Source: Terriglobia bacterium (GTDB lineage: Bacteria > Acidobacteriota > Terriglobia > Bryobacterales > Bryobacteraceae). From it: DNA of 64,000 bases. Positions 17,895 to 26,524 of the stretch are shown piece by piece (within the stretch, counting starts at the first letter, position 1; each line of letters opens with the position of its first letter). Made by a program: the position numbers and the translations under genes. The DNA lies in the NCBI GenBank assembly GCA_020073265.1, contig JAIQFN010000022.1:25487-89486 (forward strand), read 5' to 3'. Below the pieces are notes generated by a model. It did not search any database, was not told the origin of the DNA, and saw nothing but the letters and a program-made list of their open reading frames with translations.

Positions 17895-19592
17895 TCACAA
17901 CAGATTCATTTTTCGCAGCAGAGAATCACTGCCGGGACGGCAAACTTCATCGGCGTACTGGTCAGCGACGGCGATTACGGCGATAGGCTCGCGCTCGTTC
18001 ACGGCCTGATCGAGCAATTTGTGCGCGAGTGCGCCGTTGCCGGAAGCCTCGGCAACAAAACTGCGCGGAAGGAACGGAATGTGGCGCTCGCTCGCGCGGC
18101 GGTCGAGGTCGTCGCGGATGTTATCGACATCTGCGACTCGGCCCTGCCGGCTGCGAACAAGCGCCATCACGCCCAGTAAGAAGACGTCGCCCGGAGTGAC
18201 ACTTAGACCGGCTTCGAGGGTTGTCGCCGCTTCATCAATCAAATTGTGGCGAAGCAACGTGAGTCCCGCGACAAACCTGCAAATCGGAAGTGATGGGAAG
18301 AGCTGGATGAGGGATCGGGCTTTATCAACTGCTTCCGGCGTTCGCAAAGTGTACAGGACCCAAAGTTCAGAGATGCGGACCGCCGGGCTTAACGGGTCCA
18401 GAGTGACGCCGATCTTAATTTCCGCCAACGCTTCCGGAAGCCGTCGAGTTGGCACTAGGAACCAAAGGGCCCGGGCCACTCGAACCATCGGGGAAGCGGG
18501 GTCCATTTGTAGCGCTTTGACAAAGTGATCGTCTGCATCGTTCCAGTTGTACTCATAAAACGCGGAAAACACGCCGCGGACCACGTGCGATTGCGCCGAT
18601 TCGGGGTCCAGCTGCAAGGCCCGGCCGAGAGCGGCGAGCGCGGCTGGAGCCAGTTCGTTGGGACGCTGCGCGAGATAGAGTACGCGATAGTAAGCCTGCA
18701 AGGCCAAACCGGAATGCGGAAGTGCATAGCCGGGGTCCAGTTGTATAGCCCGCTCATAGCATTCGAGGGCGTGATCGATAGCCTGGGGTGTCACCTGCTG
18801 CACGAAATAGCGGCCTTCCAGGTATGCTCGATAAGCCTCAGAGCTGGAGGGCCGGCGTTCGCCGGGTCCACGGAGCTTCGTGCGCAGGGCGTCCGCGATC
18901 GCTTGTGCGATCTCGTCTTGGATGGTTAGAACATCTGTAACAGCTCGATCAAAGCGGCCCGACCAAAGATGATTCCCGTCGGATGCGCTGATCAGTTGCG
19001 CCATGATCCTAAGACGATCACCTTCACACCGGAAACTACCTTCCAAAATATTCGCGACGCCGAGTATTTCCGCGATTCGGCGTATATCTTGAGTCCGGCC
19101 CTTGAAGGCGAATGCGGAAGTGCGGGCGATCACTTTGAGTCCGGGAATCTTGGCGAGCTCGTTGATTACGTCTTCCGCCAATCCATCCCCGAAATATTCG
19201 TTCTGACCGGCTCCGCCGAGATTGACGAAAGGCAGTACGGCGATAGAAGCCTCCGGACCGGGCCTGGATGCAGGCTCCGAGGCCGCGACGTTCTCGATAG
19301 CCGCGATAAAACGATACCCTCTGCGGGGCTGCGTTTCGATGAACCTGGGAGCCTTCGCGTCGTCGCCGAGCGCGTGTCGAATATCGAGAATTTGGGTCTT
19401 CAGTACTTCGGGCTGAACGAATGAGTCCGGCCACAGAGATTCCAGCAGTTCAGTGTGCGTGACCAGCCGTCCCGCCCGCTCCACCAGGTACTTGAGCAGG
19501 AAGAAGGCTTTCGGCGTGAGGGTGATTCGCTCGGTGTCGCGCCAAAGGCATTGATTCTCGCTATCGAGCCGGAATGGCGGGAATTCTGTCAT
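17895..19592 (-). CDS. Winged-helix DNA-binding regulator with FlgO-like and TPR domains (CadC-like)
   Basis: The 565-residue product begins with an OmpR/CadC-type winged helix (about 1-95; ITLTPKAFFLLKYLVERAGRLVT, then VSxLR-like pairing and a terminal GYRFIA). A FlgO/TolB-N-like domain follows (SIAVLPFVNLGG...FGDGLAEDVINELAKI). The rest is TPR-like helices (ALECYERAIQLDPGYALPHSGLA and further repeats). No membrane segment is evident between the parts, unlike CadC. It probably regulates transcription in response to a protein or ligand bound by the TPRs. It diverges from the small secreted peptide and cupin genes at 19.7 kb, which are candidate targets. Confidence 0.85.
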   Translation of the reverse strand: MTEFPPFRLDSENQCLWRDTERITLTPKAFFLLKYLVERAGRLVTHTELLESLWPDSFVQPEVLKTQILDIRHALGDDAKAPRFIETQPRRGYRFIAAIENVAASEPASRPGPEASIAVLPFVNLGGAGQNEYFGDGLAEDVINELAKIPGLKVIARTSAFAFKGRTQDIRRIAEILGVANILEGSFRCEGDRLRIMAQLISASDGNHLWSGRFDRAVTDVLTIQDEIAQAIADALRTKLRGPGERRPSSSEAYRAYLEGRYFVQQVTPQAIDHALECYERAIQLDPGYALPHSGLALQAYYRVLYLAQRPNELAPAALAALGRALQLDPESAQSHVVRGVFSAFYEYNWNDADDHFVKALQMDPASPMVRVARALWFLVPTRRLPEALAEIKIGVTLDPLSPAVRISELWVLYTLRTPEAVDKARSLIQLFPSLPICRFVAGLTLLRHNLIDEAATTLEAGLSVTPGDVFLLGVMALVRSRQGRVADVDNIRDDLDRRASERHIPFLPRSFVAEASGNGALAHKLLDQAVNEREPIAVIAVADQYADEVCRPGSDSLLRKMNLL

Positions 19593-19706
19593 TGCCGCGC
19601 TCTTAAGTGTAGAACACTTTACCGAATGGGTACCGTAACTTCACGAATTCCGTGGGCGCACGCGCCTATACTGATTTAGCTCGGCTTGAACCTAAAGGAA
19701 ATCTCT

Positions 19707-19805
19707 GTGAAGACCTGTCTTGCTTTCGGGCTACTCGTCTTGGCGAGCCACGCCTGCATGGCGCAAAGCACGTTCACTGCGCGCCCGAAGGCTTCGGAGG
19801 TGTAA
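19707..19805 (+). CDS. Secreted micropeptide or signal-peptide remnant (32 aa)
   Basis: A GTG start with AAAGGAA 5-6 bases upstream opens a 32-residue frame. It has a complete signal peptide (KTCLAFGLLVLASHACMAQ) and only about a dozen residues after the predicted cleavage site. It ends 27 bp before the cupin gene start. It could be a tiny secreted peptide, a translated leader, or the stump of a gene whose body was lost. Confidence 0.4.
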   Translation: MKTCLAFGLLVLASHACMAQSTFTARPKASEV

Positions 19806-19832
19806 CCAATGCATCAGGACAAGGAGAAACTC

Positions 19833-20402
19833 ATGATTAGAAACAATGACTTTGCCGCATCCGAGGAATCGGCTGCAGCCGAACATGGCAACATACAACC
19901 CGTCCGCCAGGGAGCCGTAAACGCGCACTCTCGACGCCGCAGATCGTGGGGATTTGGTGCTGCTACCCTGGCCGCCGCGTTCGCGCTTGTGGTGTTCGTT
20001 GGCGACGCCGTGGGTCAGTTAAGCGGGGTGCAATTCACCCCCCTGGCACAGGGCTACAGTCCCGACAACAACGTCGTTCTACACCTGAAAGGGCCGAGCG
20101 ATGTGCTTCAAGCAGATCTGGTATTTCAGCCTGGAGGACAAACAGGATGGCACACGCATCCGGGACCCGTGGTGGTTGTGATCAAGAGTGGTGCCCTCAC
20201 GGAAATTCACAAGAATGGTTGTACGACCGTTCATCCTGCCGGTTCGGTTTTCTTCGAAGACGCGGGCGAAGTGCATAATGCCCTCAATCAGACCGGCGGC
20301 GTGACAGATGTATACGCGACCTTCATGTCGCCAAGCGGTGCCCCGCCGCTGATTCCAGCAGGCGATCCAGGAGGTGTTTGCCGCGATCGCGATCACGATT
20401 GA
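19833..20402 (+). CDS. Membrane-anchored or exported cupin protein
   Basis: The 189-residue product has an arginine-rich segment (HSRRRRSWGF) followed by a hydrophobic helix (AATLAAAFALVVFVG), acting as anchor or signal. A single cupin domain follows: LVFQPGGQTGWHTHPGPVVVVIKSG gives the metal-binding HxH with a nearby Glu, and VFFEDAGEVHNALN the second His. Start 19833 is chosen for the AAGGAG site at 19821; an ATG at 19809 lacks one. Substrate unknown. It diverges from the winged-helix/TPR regulator. Confidence 0.78.
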   Translation: MIRNNDFAASEESAAAEHGNIQPVRQGAVNAHSRRRRSWGFGAATLAAAFALVVFVGDAVGQLSGVQFTPLAQGYSPDNNVVLHLKGPSDVLQADLVFQPGGQTGWHTHPGPVVVVIKSGALTEIHKNGCTTVHPAGSVFFEDAGEVHNALNQTGGVTDVYATFMSPSGAPPLIPAGDPGGVCRDRDHD

Positions 20403-20782
20403 AGCAGACAAATATTCGGGCTTGTACGGATGGCGATGTCGCTGGTAGATGCCGATGCTGGCGAACTCCAGATCGCCGACGAGCTGGCTTCGGTATAGTA
20501 GCTCAAATCTCATGCGCCCCCAACACTCTCCGTGGTTGGGGGCGCTATGGCAAACGCGTACTCACGGTGGGCCACGTTGCGGTGCTGAGCATCGGGTGTG
20601 ACGATCCGCTAACAAATCACAGTAGTGAACACAAAACTGGGAGAGAATTTATGGAACAGAGGACTCGAGATGCGTTCCACGTATTCGGGAATATCCCCGG
20701 GTTGCATGGCGCGGCGGCGCGGCTTCATGGTCCTTTTAGAACGCTATCACTCTCCGCCTGTCTATCGCACTCTAGGGTAGCC
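20403..20782. other. Intergenic 0.38 kb before the NHL gene
   Basis: This stretch holds a strong hairpin (20514-20545) behind the cupin gene. It also holds an alternative upstream start for the NHL gene, the ATG at 20651 preceded by GGGAGAG. I see no separate gene. Confidence 0.5.
20514..20545. terminator. Strong hairpin without T-tract
   Basis: GCGCCCCCAAC and GTTGGGGGCGC form a perfect 11-bp stem around a 10-base loop, 112 bp after the cupin stop. No run of T follows on either strand, so it may end transcription in a Rho-assisted manner, stabilise the cupin transcript 3' end, or be a regulatory structure in the leader of the NHL gene. Confidence 0.5.
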
Positions 20783-23371
20783 ATGCGCTTGGTTTCATTG
20801 GTCCTGCTCGCGACAGCCGCATTCGGCCAGACTTACACTGCCTCTACTTTTGCCGGTGTTTGGCTGCCGGAGAACCTCCCGGGCGCCTCCGTCGGCCTGA
20901 ACCAAATCGGCGGCGTTGCCGTGGATGCGGCCGGCAATGTCTTCCTGTCACTGCCCCAGTACGCGGCAGTCATGCGACTCGACGCCACAACCGGAATTCT
21001 GACGCGCGTCGCCGGAAATTCAACCAACGGATTCAGCGGCGACAACGGCCCTGCCGTCAATGCGCAACTCTACCGGCCAAACGGTTTAGCCCTGGATTCC
21101 GCCGGCAGTCTCTATATCGCGGATACCAACAATAGACGCATCCGTAAAGTCTCGAACGGCATCATTACCACGGTCGCCGGAAATGGCGCATCCGGCGTCT
21201 CGGGCGATGGCGTGCCCGCCACCAGCGCTGAGCTGTCCTACCCATACGCAATCGCCGTCGACGCCACGGGCAACGTCTATATCTCCGATGCCTCCGGCGT
21301 CATCCGCAAAGTTACGAATGGGGTCATCGCCAGCGTAGCCGGCGCCCAAGGTTATTTCGCCGGCATCGCCGTCGACACCGCAGGCAGCCTCTTCCTTTTG
21401 GATGGCGTAACCCCCCGCGTCCTCAAGGTGTCGAATGGCGTAGCCACCACTTTCGCCGGTAACGGAACCTACGGCTTCAGCGGCGACAACGGCCCCGCAA
21501 CGGCCGCTCAGTTTGGCGGAGACCCAGACGATGGCGGGCCCTTCGGCATCGCTGTCGAATCCACCGGCAACGTCTACATTGCCGATACATCCAACGGCCG
21601 CATCCGCAAGATCTCGAACGGTGTCATCACCACCGTGGCTGGCGGCGACACTGCCATCCAGCTGACCGGTCCCACCTCCATCGCCGTGGACTCCGCCGGG
21701 GATCTCTATGTCTCCGACCCATCGAACCTCACTGGGTTTCTGGGAGACCGCATCCGAAAAGTTGCCAACGGCGTCGTCACCACCATTGCCGGAAATGGCT
21801 ACTTTAGCTTCAGCGGCGACAACGGACCGGCTGCCAACGCGCAGTTCTATCAACCCGAAGGCGTCGCCATCGATTCCTCTGGCAGGATCTACATCGCCGA
21901 CACGCAGAATAACCGTGTCCGCATGATCGCCAACGGAGTCATCACCACCGTCGCCGGAACCGGAGCCCGAGGTTTCAGCGGCGATAACGGTCCGGCTACC
22001 AGTGCGCAGTTGGCCACGCCGGTCGCCGTCGCCGTGGATCCCGCCGGCAATCTATATATCGCGGACATCAATAACTTCCGCATCCGCAAAGTCTCCGGCG
22101 GCGTAATCACCACCGTCGCGGGTACCGCCGGCTACACTCCCTGCGGCGTGGCCGCCGACTCGGCCGGCAACGTTTACGTGTCCGATTGCGTGCACTCCAG
22201 CCTGCTCAAGGTCGCGAACGGAAACGCCACAACCCTGGCAGCACACGGCTCGGTCTTGGCCGTCGACTCCGCGGGAAACCTCTACATAGCAAACTCCGGC
22301 GCCATCCTCAAGCTCGCGAACGGCGTCGTCACCACCATCGGGGGCGGGACCGGTGTCGCGTTCGACGCCGCAGGCAACCGCTATATCGCCGACGGGCATC
22401 TCGGCCTCGTCCACAAGCTCTCGAATGGAACCATCACCACATTCCCCATGAGCCCGCCCCTGGCTTTCCCGGGCGACCCGATCAGGGTCGACTCTTTAGG
22501 CAACATTTACGACGCAAATAACGGCAGTCTTGGCATTCCTCCACCCGCCGGGATCGCCGTCGACTCTTCCGGCAACATCTACAGCTCCGATGGCATCCAC
22601 ATCCTGGTTCTGAAGCCGGCCGGCGCGATTGCTCCGCCCACTTCCGTATCCGTCGACTTGATCAACAATGCAGCCAGCAATCAGTTTTTGGGAATCGCCC
22701 CCGGCGAGATCGTGACTCTGAAGGGATCGGGTCTCGGCCCCGCGCAACTGGTCTCCGCCCGCGCCGGCAGCGACGGATTCTACCCGACCCAACTTAGCGG
22801 CACTTCGGTTCAGTTCAACGGCGTTGCCGCGCCGCTGCTCTATACGTCGGCGACTCAAGTGGCCGCGGTCGCGCCTTACGGAGTTACCGGCCCCGCCGTC
22901 CAAGTTACCGTGACCTACCAGGGTCAAACCTCCATCCCGGCAACGATTCGAGTCTTTGCCGCGGCTCCAGGGCTGTTCACGGCGGATGGCACGGGCGCCG
23001 GACAAGCGGCCGCGATCAACCAGGACGGCACCCTCAATAGCGCTTCCAACCCGGCGCCGATTGGCAGCGTTATTTCGCTTTACGCGACCGGCGGAGGCCA
23101 GACTTCGCCGGCCGGGGTGGATGGCCAGGTATCTGCATCGCCGCTCGCCAGCCAGTCACTGCCGGTCCAGGTATACATCGGACAACAACTGGTTCTCTCC
23201 ACGGCGCAATTGCAATACGCCGGCCCCGCGCCTGGAGAAATCGCAGGCGTGATGCAGATCAACGTGCAGCTTCCCCCCGGTCTCAAAACCGGGAGCACAG
23301 TGCCGGTCGCAATCTTTGTAGGCACTGCAAATTCGAGCAGCCAGTCCAACGTCACTATCGCCGTGCGCTAA
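20783..23371 (+). CDS. Exported NHL-repeat propeller with TIGR03437-type C-terminus
   Basis: The 862-residue product has a signal peptide (LVSLVLLATAAFGQ) and about ten NHL-type repeats of the form GxITTVAGNGxxGFSGDNGPA...GVAVDxAGNLYIADxxNxRIRKV. A C-terminal ~230-residue TIGR03437-type domain starts near INNAASNQFLGIAPGEIVTLKG and ends in APGEIAGVMQINVQLPPG. It is predicted secreted. Start 20783 fits the signal peptide. An upstream in-frame ATG at 20651 has the better ribosome site but would put 44 residues before the hydrophobic core. The ligand is unknown. Confidence 0.85.
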   Translation: MRLVSLVLLATAAFGQTYTASTFAGVWLPENLPGASVGLNQIGGVAVDAAGNVFLSLPQYAAVMRLDATTGILTRVAGNSTNGFSGDNGPAVNAQLYRPNGLALDSAGSLYIADTNNRRIRKVSNGIITTVAGNGASGVSGDGVPATSAELSYPYAIAVDATGNVYISDASGVIRKVTNGVIASVAGAQGYFAGIAVDTAGSLFLLDGVTPRVLKVSNGVATTFAGNGTYGFSGDNGPATAAQFGGDPDDGGPFGIAVESTGNVYIADTSNGRIRKISNGVITTVAGGDTAIQLTGPTSIAVDSAGDLYVSDPSNLTGFLGDRIRKVANGVVTTIAGNGYFSFSGDNGPAANAQFYQPEGVAIDSSGRIYIADTQNNRVRMIANGVITTVAGTGARGFSGDNGPATSAQLATPVAVAVDPAGNLYIADINNFRIRKVSGGVITTVAGTAGYTPCGVAADSAGNVYVSDCVHSSLLKVANGNATTLAAHGSVLAVDSAGNLYIANSGAILKLANGVVTTIGGGTGVAFDAAGNRYIADGHLGLVHKLSNGTITTFPMSPPLAFPGDPIRVDSLGNIYDANNGSLGIPPPAGIAVDSSGNIYSSDGIHILVLKPAGAIAPPTSVSVDLINNAASNQFLGIAPGEIVTLKGSGLGPAQLVSARAGSDGFYPTQLSGTSVQFNGVAAPLLYTSATQVAAVAPYGVTGPAVQVTVTYQGQTSIPATIRVFAAAPGLFTADGTGAGQAAAINQDGTLNSASNPAPIGSVISLYATGGGQTSPAGVDGQVSASPLASQSLPVQVYIGQQLVLSTAQLQYAGPAPGEIAGVMQINVQLPPGLKTGSTVPVAIFVGTANSSSQSNVTIAVR

Positions 23372-23387
23372 TTCAGGGAGTCGAGCT

Positions 23388-23612
23388 ATGAGAATCAACT
23401 TTGCTCTTCCGTTGTTTCGGCATGATTCCTCCGCAAGTGGCCCTCGGCGGGCGGCTCGCCGAGGTGCGCTGTATTTCGGCGCCTCCAGCTATCCAGACTA
23501 CAACCAGGTGAACTTCCTGGTACCGAGCGGAGTTGCGTCGTGACCTGCGGTTCCGGTCCACCTTACGTATCTCGGCCGCCCGAGCAACACAGTCACGATC
23601 GGGGTGCGGTGA
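23388..23612 (+). pseudogene. Collapsed copy of the downstream kelch/TIGR03437 genes
   Basis: It opens with MRINFALPLF, matching the signal-peptide starts of the two genes that follow. It then jumps directly to the C-terminal stretch (PPQVALGGRLAEV in one frame, SSYPDYNQVNFLVPSGVA in another). A small insertion shifts the frame, and a TGA interrupts where the intact genes read PGPAVSV. The final SNTVTIGV-like end is still readable up to 23612. All kelch repeats are missing, so this is an internally deleted, frameshifted paralogue. Confidence 0.8.
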
Positions 23613-23628
23613 TTTGGGGAGACCAGAA

Positions 23629-25059
23629 ATGAAAACCCGCTTTATTCTTCCATTGCTCTTGTCAGTTGTTGCGATTGCGCAAACGCCAGGCACGTTTACG
23701 GCGACGGGCAATCTGAATACCGGCCGTTTTCATCACACGGGAACATTGCTTCCCAACGGTAAAGTGCTGATCGCCGGTGGATCTTACTCGCACCCCACAA
23801 TTGGGATCGACGCCTATTTCGATGTTCTGGCGGGCGCGGAACTCTACGACCCCACGACTGGCAGATTCACTCCAGCCGGCAACATGACGATGCACCGCTC
23901 CTATCACACGGCTACCTTACTGCCTAACGGGAAGGTGCTGATCGTGGGAGGCGCCCGCCTGACCACTGGAGCGCAGCCTCCCAGCGCGGAACTGTACGAC
24001 CCAATCACGGGAACATTCACTCCTACGGGGGATACTACTGTAGCCCGCTTAGGGAGCCACAGTGCGACGCTCCTCAATGACGGAACAGTCTTGATTGCCG
24101 GTGGTCTTCAAGATTCGGGCACAGCGGAAATCTACGATCCGTCCACCGGAACCTTCCACGCGATTGCAAACACCATCGTGCGGCATAAAGCTGCCATAGC
24201 CACTCTCCTGAGCGACGGAAGAGTTCTGCTTGATGGCGGAGTGCCGTATACGGGCGCTGAGATTTACGATCCCGCAGAAGGGACATTCACGTTTGCGGGT
24301 CTCGGAATCGATCCTTCCGAAAGCAGCCCGGTCGCGGCAGCCTTGCAAACCAACGGCGAGGTTCTACAGACATTAGGTCCTGCGTGTGCCGATTGTGATA
24401 GTCGCGGTGCAGAATTGTTCGACCCAACGACGAGGATCTTCACTGCTACACCACAAACGCCTATAACGAGTGGTCTCTACGCTGGCTATGATACCGCCAC
24501 TCTGCTGCCGGACGGCCGTGTGTTAACTATTGGCGGACAGGCCGAACTCTTCGATCCCACGAGCAGTACATTCACTCCTGCCGGGCCCATGACTTTGTTC
24601 CGCGCTGGCCACACCGCCACGCTGTTAGCTGATGGCACCGTGCTTATAGCCGGTGGTCAAGATGTTGCAGGGAACGCTCCGGGAAACACTGCGGAAATTT
24701 ACCTTCCGGCAGCGTTGATTCCCTCACCGATGCTGTTTTCCATTTCGGGCGACGGACGTGGTCAAGGCGCTATCTGGCACGCAGAAACGGGGCAGATTGC
24801 TTCCGCCGGCAGCCCTGCGGTCGCCGGCGAGGCGCTGTCCATGTACACCACCAGCCTGGCAGACGGCGGCGTCATTCCTCCGCAAATTGCAGTCGGCGGA
24901 CGGCTCGCCGAGGTGCTGTATTGCGGCACCTCCAGCTATCCAGGCTACAACCAGGTGAACTTTCGAGTGCCCAGCGGCGTTGCGCCGGGACCCGCGGTCT
25001 CCGTCCGCTTGACGTACATCGGACGACCAAGCAATGCCGTCACGATCGGTGTGCAGTGA
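23629..25059 (+). CDS. Exported kelch-repeat protein with TIGR03437-like C-terminus (copy 1)
   Basis: The 476-residue product has a signal peptide (ILPLLLSVVAIAQT) and about six kelch-like blades with the cycle HTATLLPNGKVLIVGG...AELYDPxTGTFTPTG. A C-terminal part follows with YTTSLADGGVIPPQIAVGG and YPGYNQVNFRVPSGVAPGP, the TIGR03437 ending. It is a tandem paralogue of the next gene; the last ~100 residues are nearly identical. A surface or secreted binding role is likely, ligand unknown. The ATG at 23629 follows GGGGAGA. Confidence 0.85.
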   Translation: MKTRFILPLLLSVVAIAQTPGTFTATGNLNTGRFHHTGTLLPNGKVLIAGGSYSHPTIGIDAYFDVLAGAELYDPTTGRFTPAGNMTMHRSYHTATLLPNGKVLIVGGARLTTGAQPPSAELYDPITGTFTPTGDTTVARLGSHSATLLNDGTVLIAGGLQDSGTAEIYDPSTGTFHAIANTIVRHKAAIATLLSDGRVLLDGGVPYTGAEIYDPAEGTFTFAGLGIDPSESSPVAAALQTNGEVLQTLGPACADCDSRGAELFDPTTRIFTATPQTPITSGLYAGYDTATLLPDGRVLTIGGQAELFDPTSSTFTPAGPMTLFRAGHTATLLADGTVLIAGGQDVAGNAPGNTAEIYLPAALIPSPMLFSISGDGRGQGAIWHAETGQIASAGSPAVAGEALSMYTTSLADGGVIPPQIAVGGRLAEVLYCGTSSYPGYNQVNFRVPSGVAPGPAVSVRLTYIGRPSNAVTIGVQ

Positions 25060-25076
25060 TTTTTTGGAGGCTAGAG

Positions 25077-26498
25077 ATGAGAACCAGTTTTGTTCTATCG
25101 CTCTTCTTATTCGGAATAGGAGGCCACGGCCCAGTGGCGATAGCGCAAACCACAGGGACGTTCACGGCTACTAGCAACATGACCATGCCCCGCTATTTTC
25201 ACACAGCCACCCTGCTCGGCGATGGCAGAGTCTTGATCGCCGGGGGGACCCCCGACCCAGGCGTCGGGGCCAGTGCCGAGCTTTACGATCCCTCCACAGG
25301 CACTTTTTCTCTCATCGGCCAAATGTCCCGGCCGCGGAACGCGCACACGGCAACGCTGCTCGCCAATGGCAGGGTCTTGATCGCCGGCGGCGCCGAGTCG
25401 CCCAGCGCGGAAATCTATGATCCAACCACAGGAACCTTCACGCCGACGGGAAGCATGAGTGCAGCCCGGGCTGCGCACACCGCTACCCTCCTCCCCGATG
25501 GCAGAGTCCTCGTTGCCGGTGGGTATGGCCCGACGACTGACGATGACTTGTTAAGCGCCGACCTTTACGATCCAATTGCGGGAACCTTCACGCCCACAGG
25601 CAACCTGCATCACGCGTGCTACCCGACGGGCGGCGCGACACTCCTTGCAGACGGCACGGTCCTGGTCGGGGAAGAAGTCTATGACCCGTCAACTGGCCTG
25701 TTTACGGATACCGGCCACTCCGGCCACTATTTTGATTTCACCACCACCTTGCTCACGAATGGGACAGCCTTCATCGCCGGTGGTGGCGACTCCGATCCGT
25801 TGGCCTGTATCTCCCAAACGGAGCTGTACGATCCTGCGAACACCACTTTCGCCGCTGCTCCCAGGATGACGCTCTGCCGGTTTTATCACACGGCAACGCT
25901 CCTTCCGTCCGGGATCGTCATGATAGCCGGGGGCGGCTCCTACGATGCGGGGTCGGGCCAAGCCAATCTGGCGAGCGTTGAGATTTACGACTTCTCGAGT
26001 GGCACGTTTGGTTGGATTGGGAACATGAACGCAGGCCGGCAAGTCCACACAGCTACGCTACTCGGAGACGGCCGCGTCCTGATCGCCGGTGGCGTAGGCG
26101 CGCCGGGGTATTCTGCGCTTGCCACTGCGGAAATCTACACTCCCCAACTATTAGTGCACGCGCCTATGCTGTTCTCTCTTTCTGGCGACGGCAGAGGACA
26201 GGGTGCGATCTGGCACGCTGAAACAGGACAGGTCGTCTTGCCCGACAGCCCCGCCACCGCCGGAGAGGCACTGTCGCTGTACACGACGAGCCTGATTGAC
26301 CGCGGCGTGATTCCTCCGCAGGTGGCAATCGGCGGCCGGCTGGCCGAGATCCTGTATTTCGGCGACGCGCCCGGTTATCCCGGCTACAACCAGGTCAACT
26401 TCCGCGTGCCAAGCGGCGTTGCGCCGGGACCGGCAGTGCCTGTCCGCTTGACATACATCGGACGACCAAGCAATGTCGTCACGATCGGCGTTCAGTGA
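25077..26498 (+). CDS. Exported kelch-repeat protein with TIGR03437-like C-terminus (copy 2)
   Basis: The 473-residue product is a tandem paralogue of the preceding gene, with signal peptide (VLSLFLFGIGG...IAQT), kelch-like blades (HTATLLGDGRVLIAGG, AEIYDPTTGTFTPTGSM) and the same C-terminal end YNQVNFRVPSGVAPGP...VTIGVQ. It starts 17 bp after copy 1 with GGAGG 6 bases before the ATG. The frame is open further upstream into copy 1, but the signal peptide fixes the start. The near-identical 3' ends are consistent with duplication and possible gene conversion. Confidence 0.85.
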   Translation: MRTSFVLSLFLFGIGGHGPVAIAQTTGTFTATSNMTMPRYFHTATLLGDGRVLIAGGTPDPGVGASAELYDPSTGTFSLIGQMSRPRNAHTATLLANGRVLIAGGAESPSAEIYDPTTGTFTPTGSMSAARAAHTATLLPDGRVLVAGGYGPTTDDDLLSADLYDPIAGTFTPTGNLHHACYPTGGATLLADGTVLVGEEVYDPSTGLFTDTGHSGHYFDFTTTLLTNGTAFIAGGGDSDPLACISQTELYDPANTTFAAAPRMTLCRFYHTATLLPSGIVMIAGGGSYDAGSGQANLASVEIYDFSSGTFGWIGNMNAGRQVHTATLLGDGRVLIAGGVGAPGYSALATAEIYTPQLLVHAPMLFSLSGDGRGQGAIWHAETGQVVLPDSPATAGEALSLYTTSLIDRGVIPPQVAIGGRLAEILYFGDAPGYPGYNQVNFRVPSGVAPGPAVPVRLTYIGRPSNVVTIGVQ

Positions 26499-26524
26499 TC
26501 GTCGAAACGAAGGGAAGAACGAAA

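Noticed and set aside
17881..17896. GATCCCC/GGGGATC palindrome as a strong terminator
   Set aside because: The loop would be only 2 bases and no T-tract follows. It is listed only as a weak possibility within the intergenic entry.
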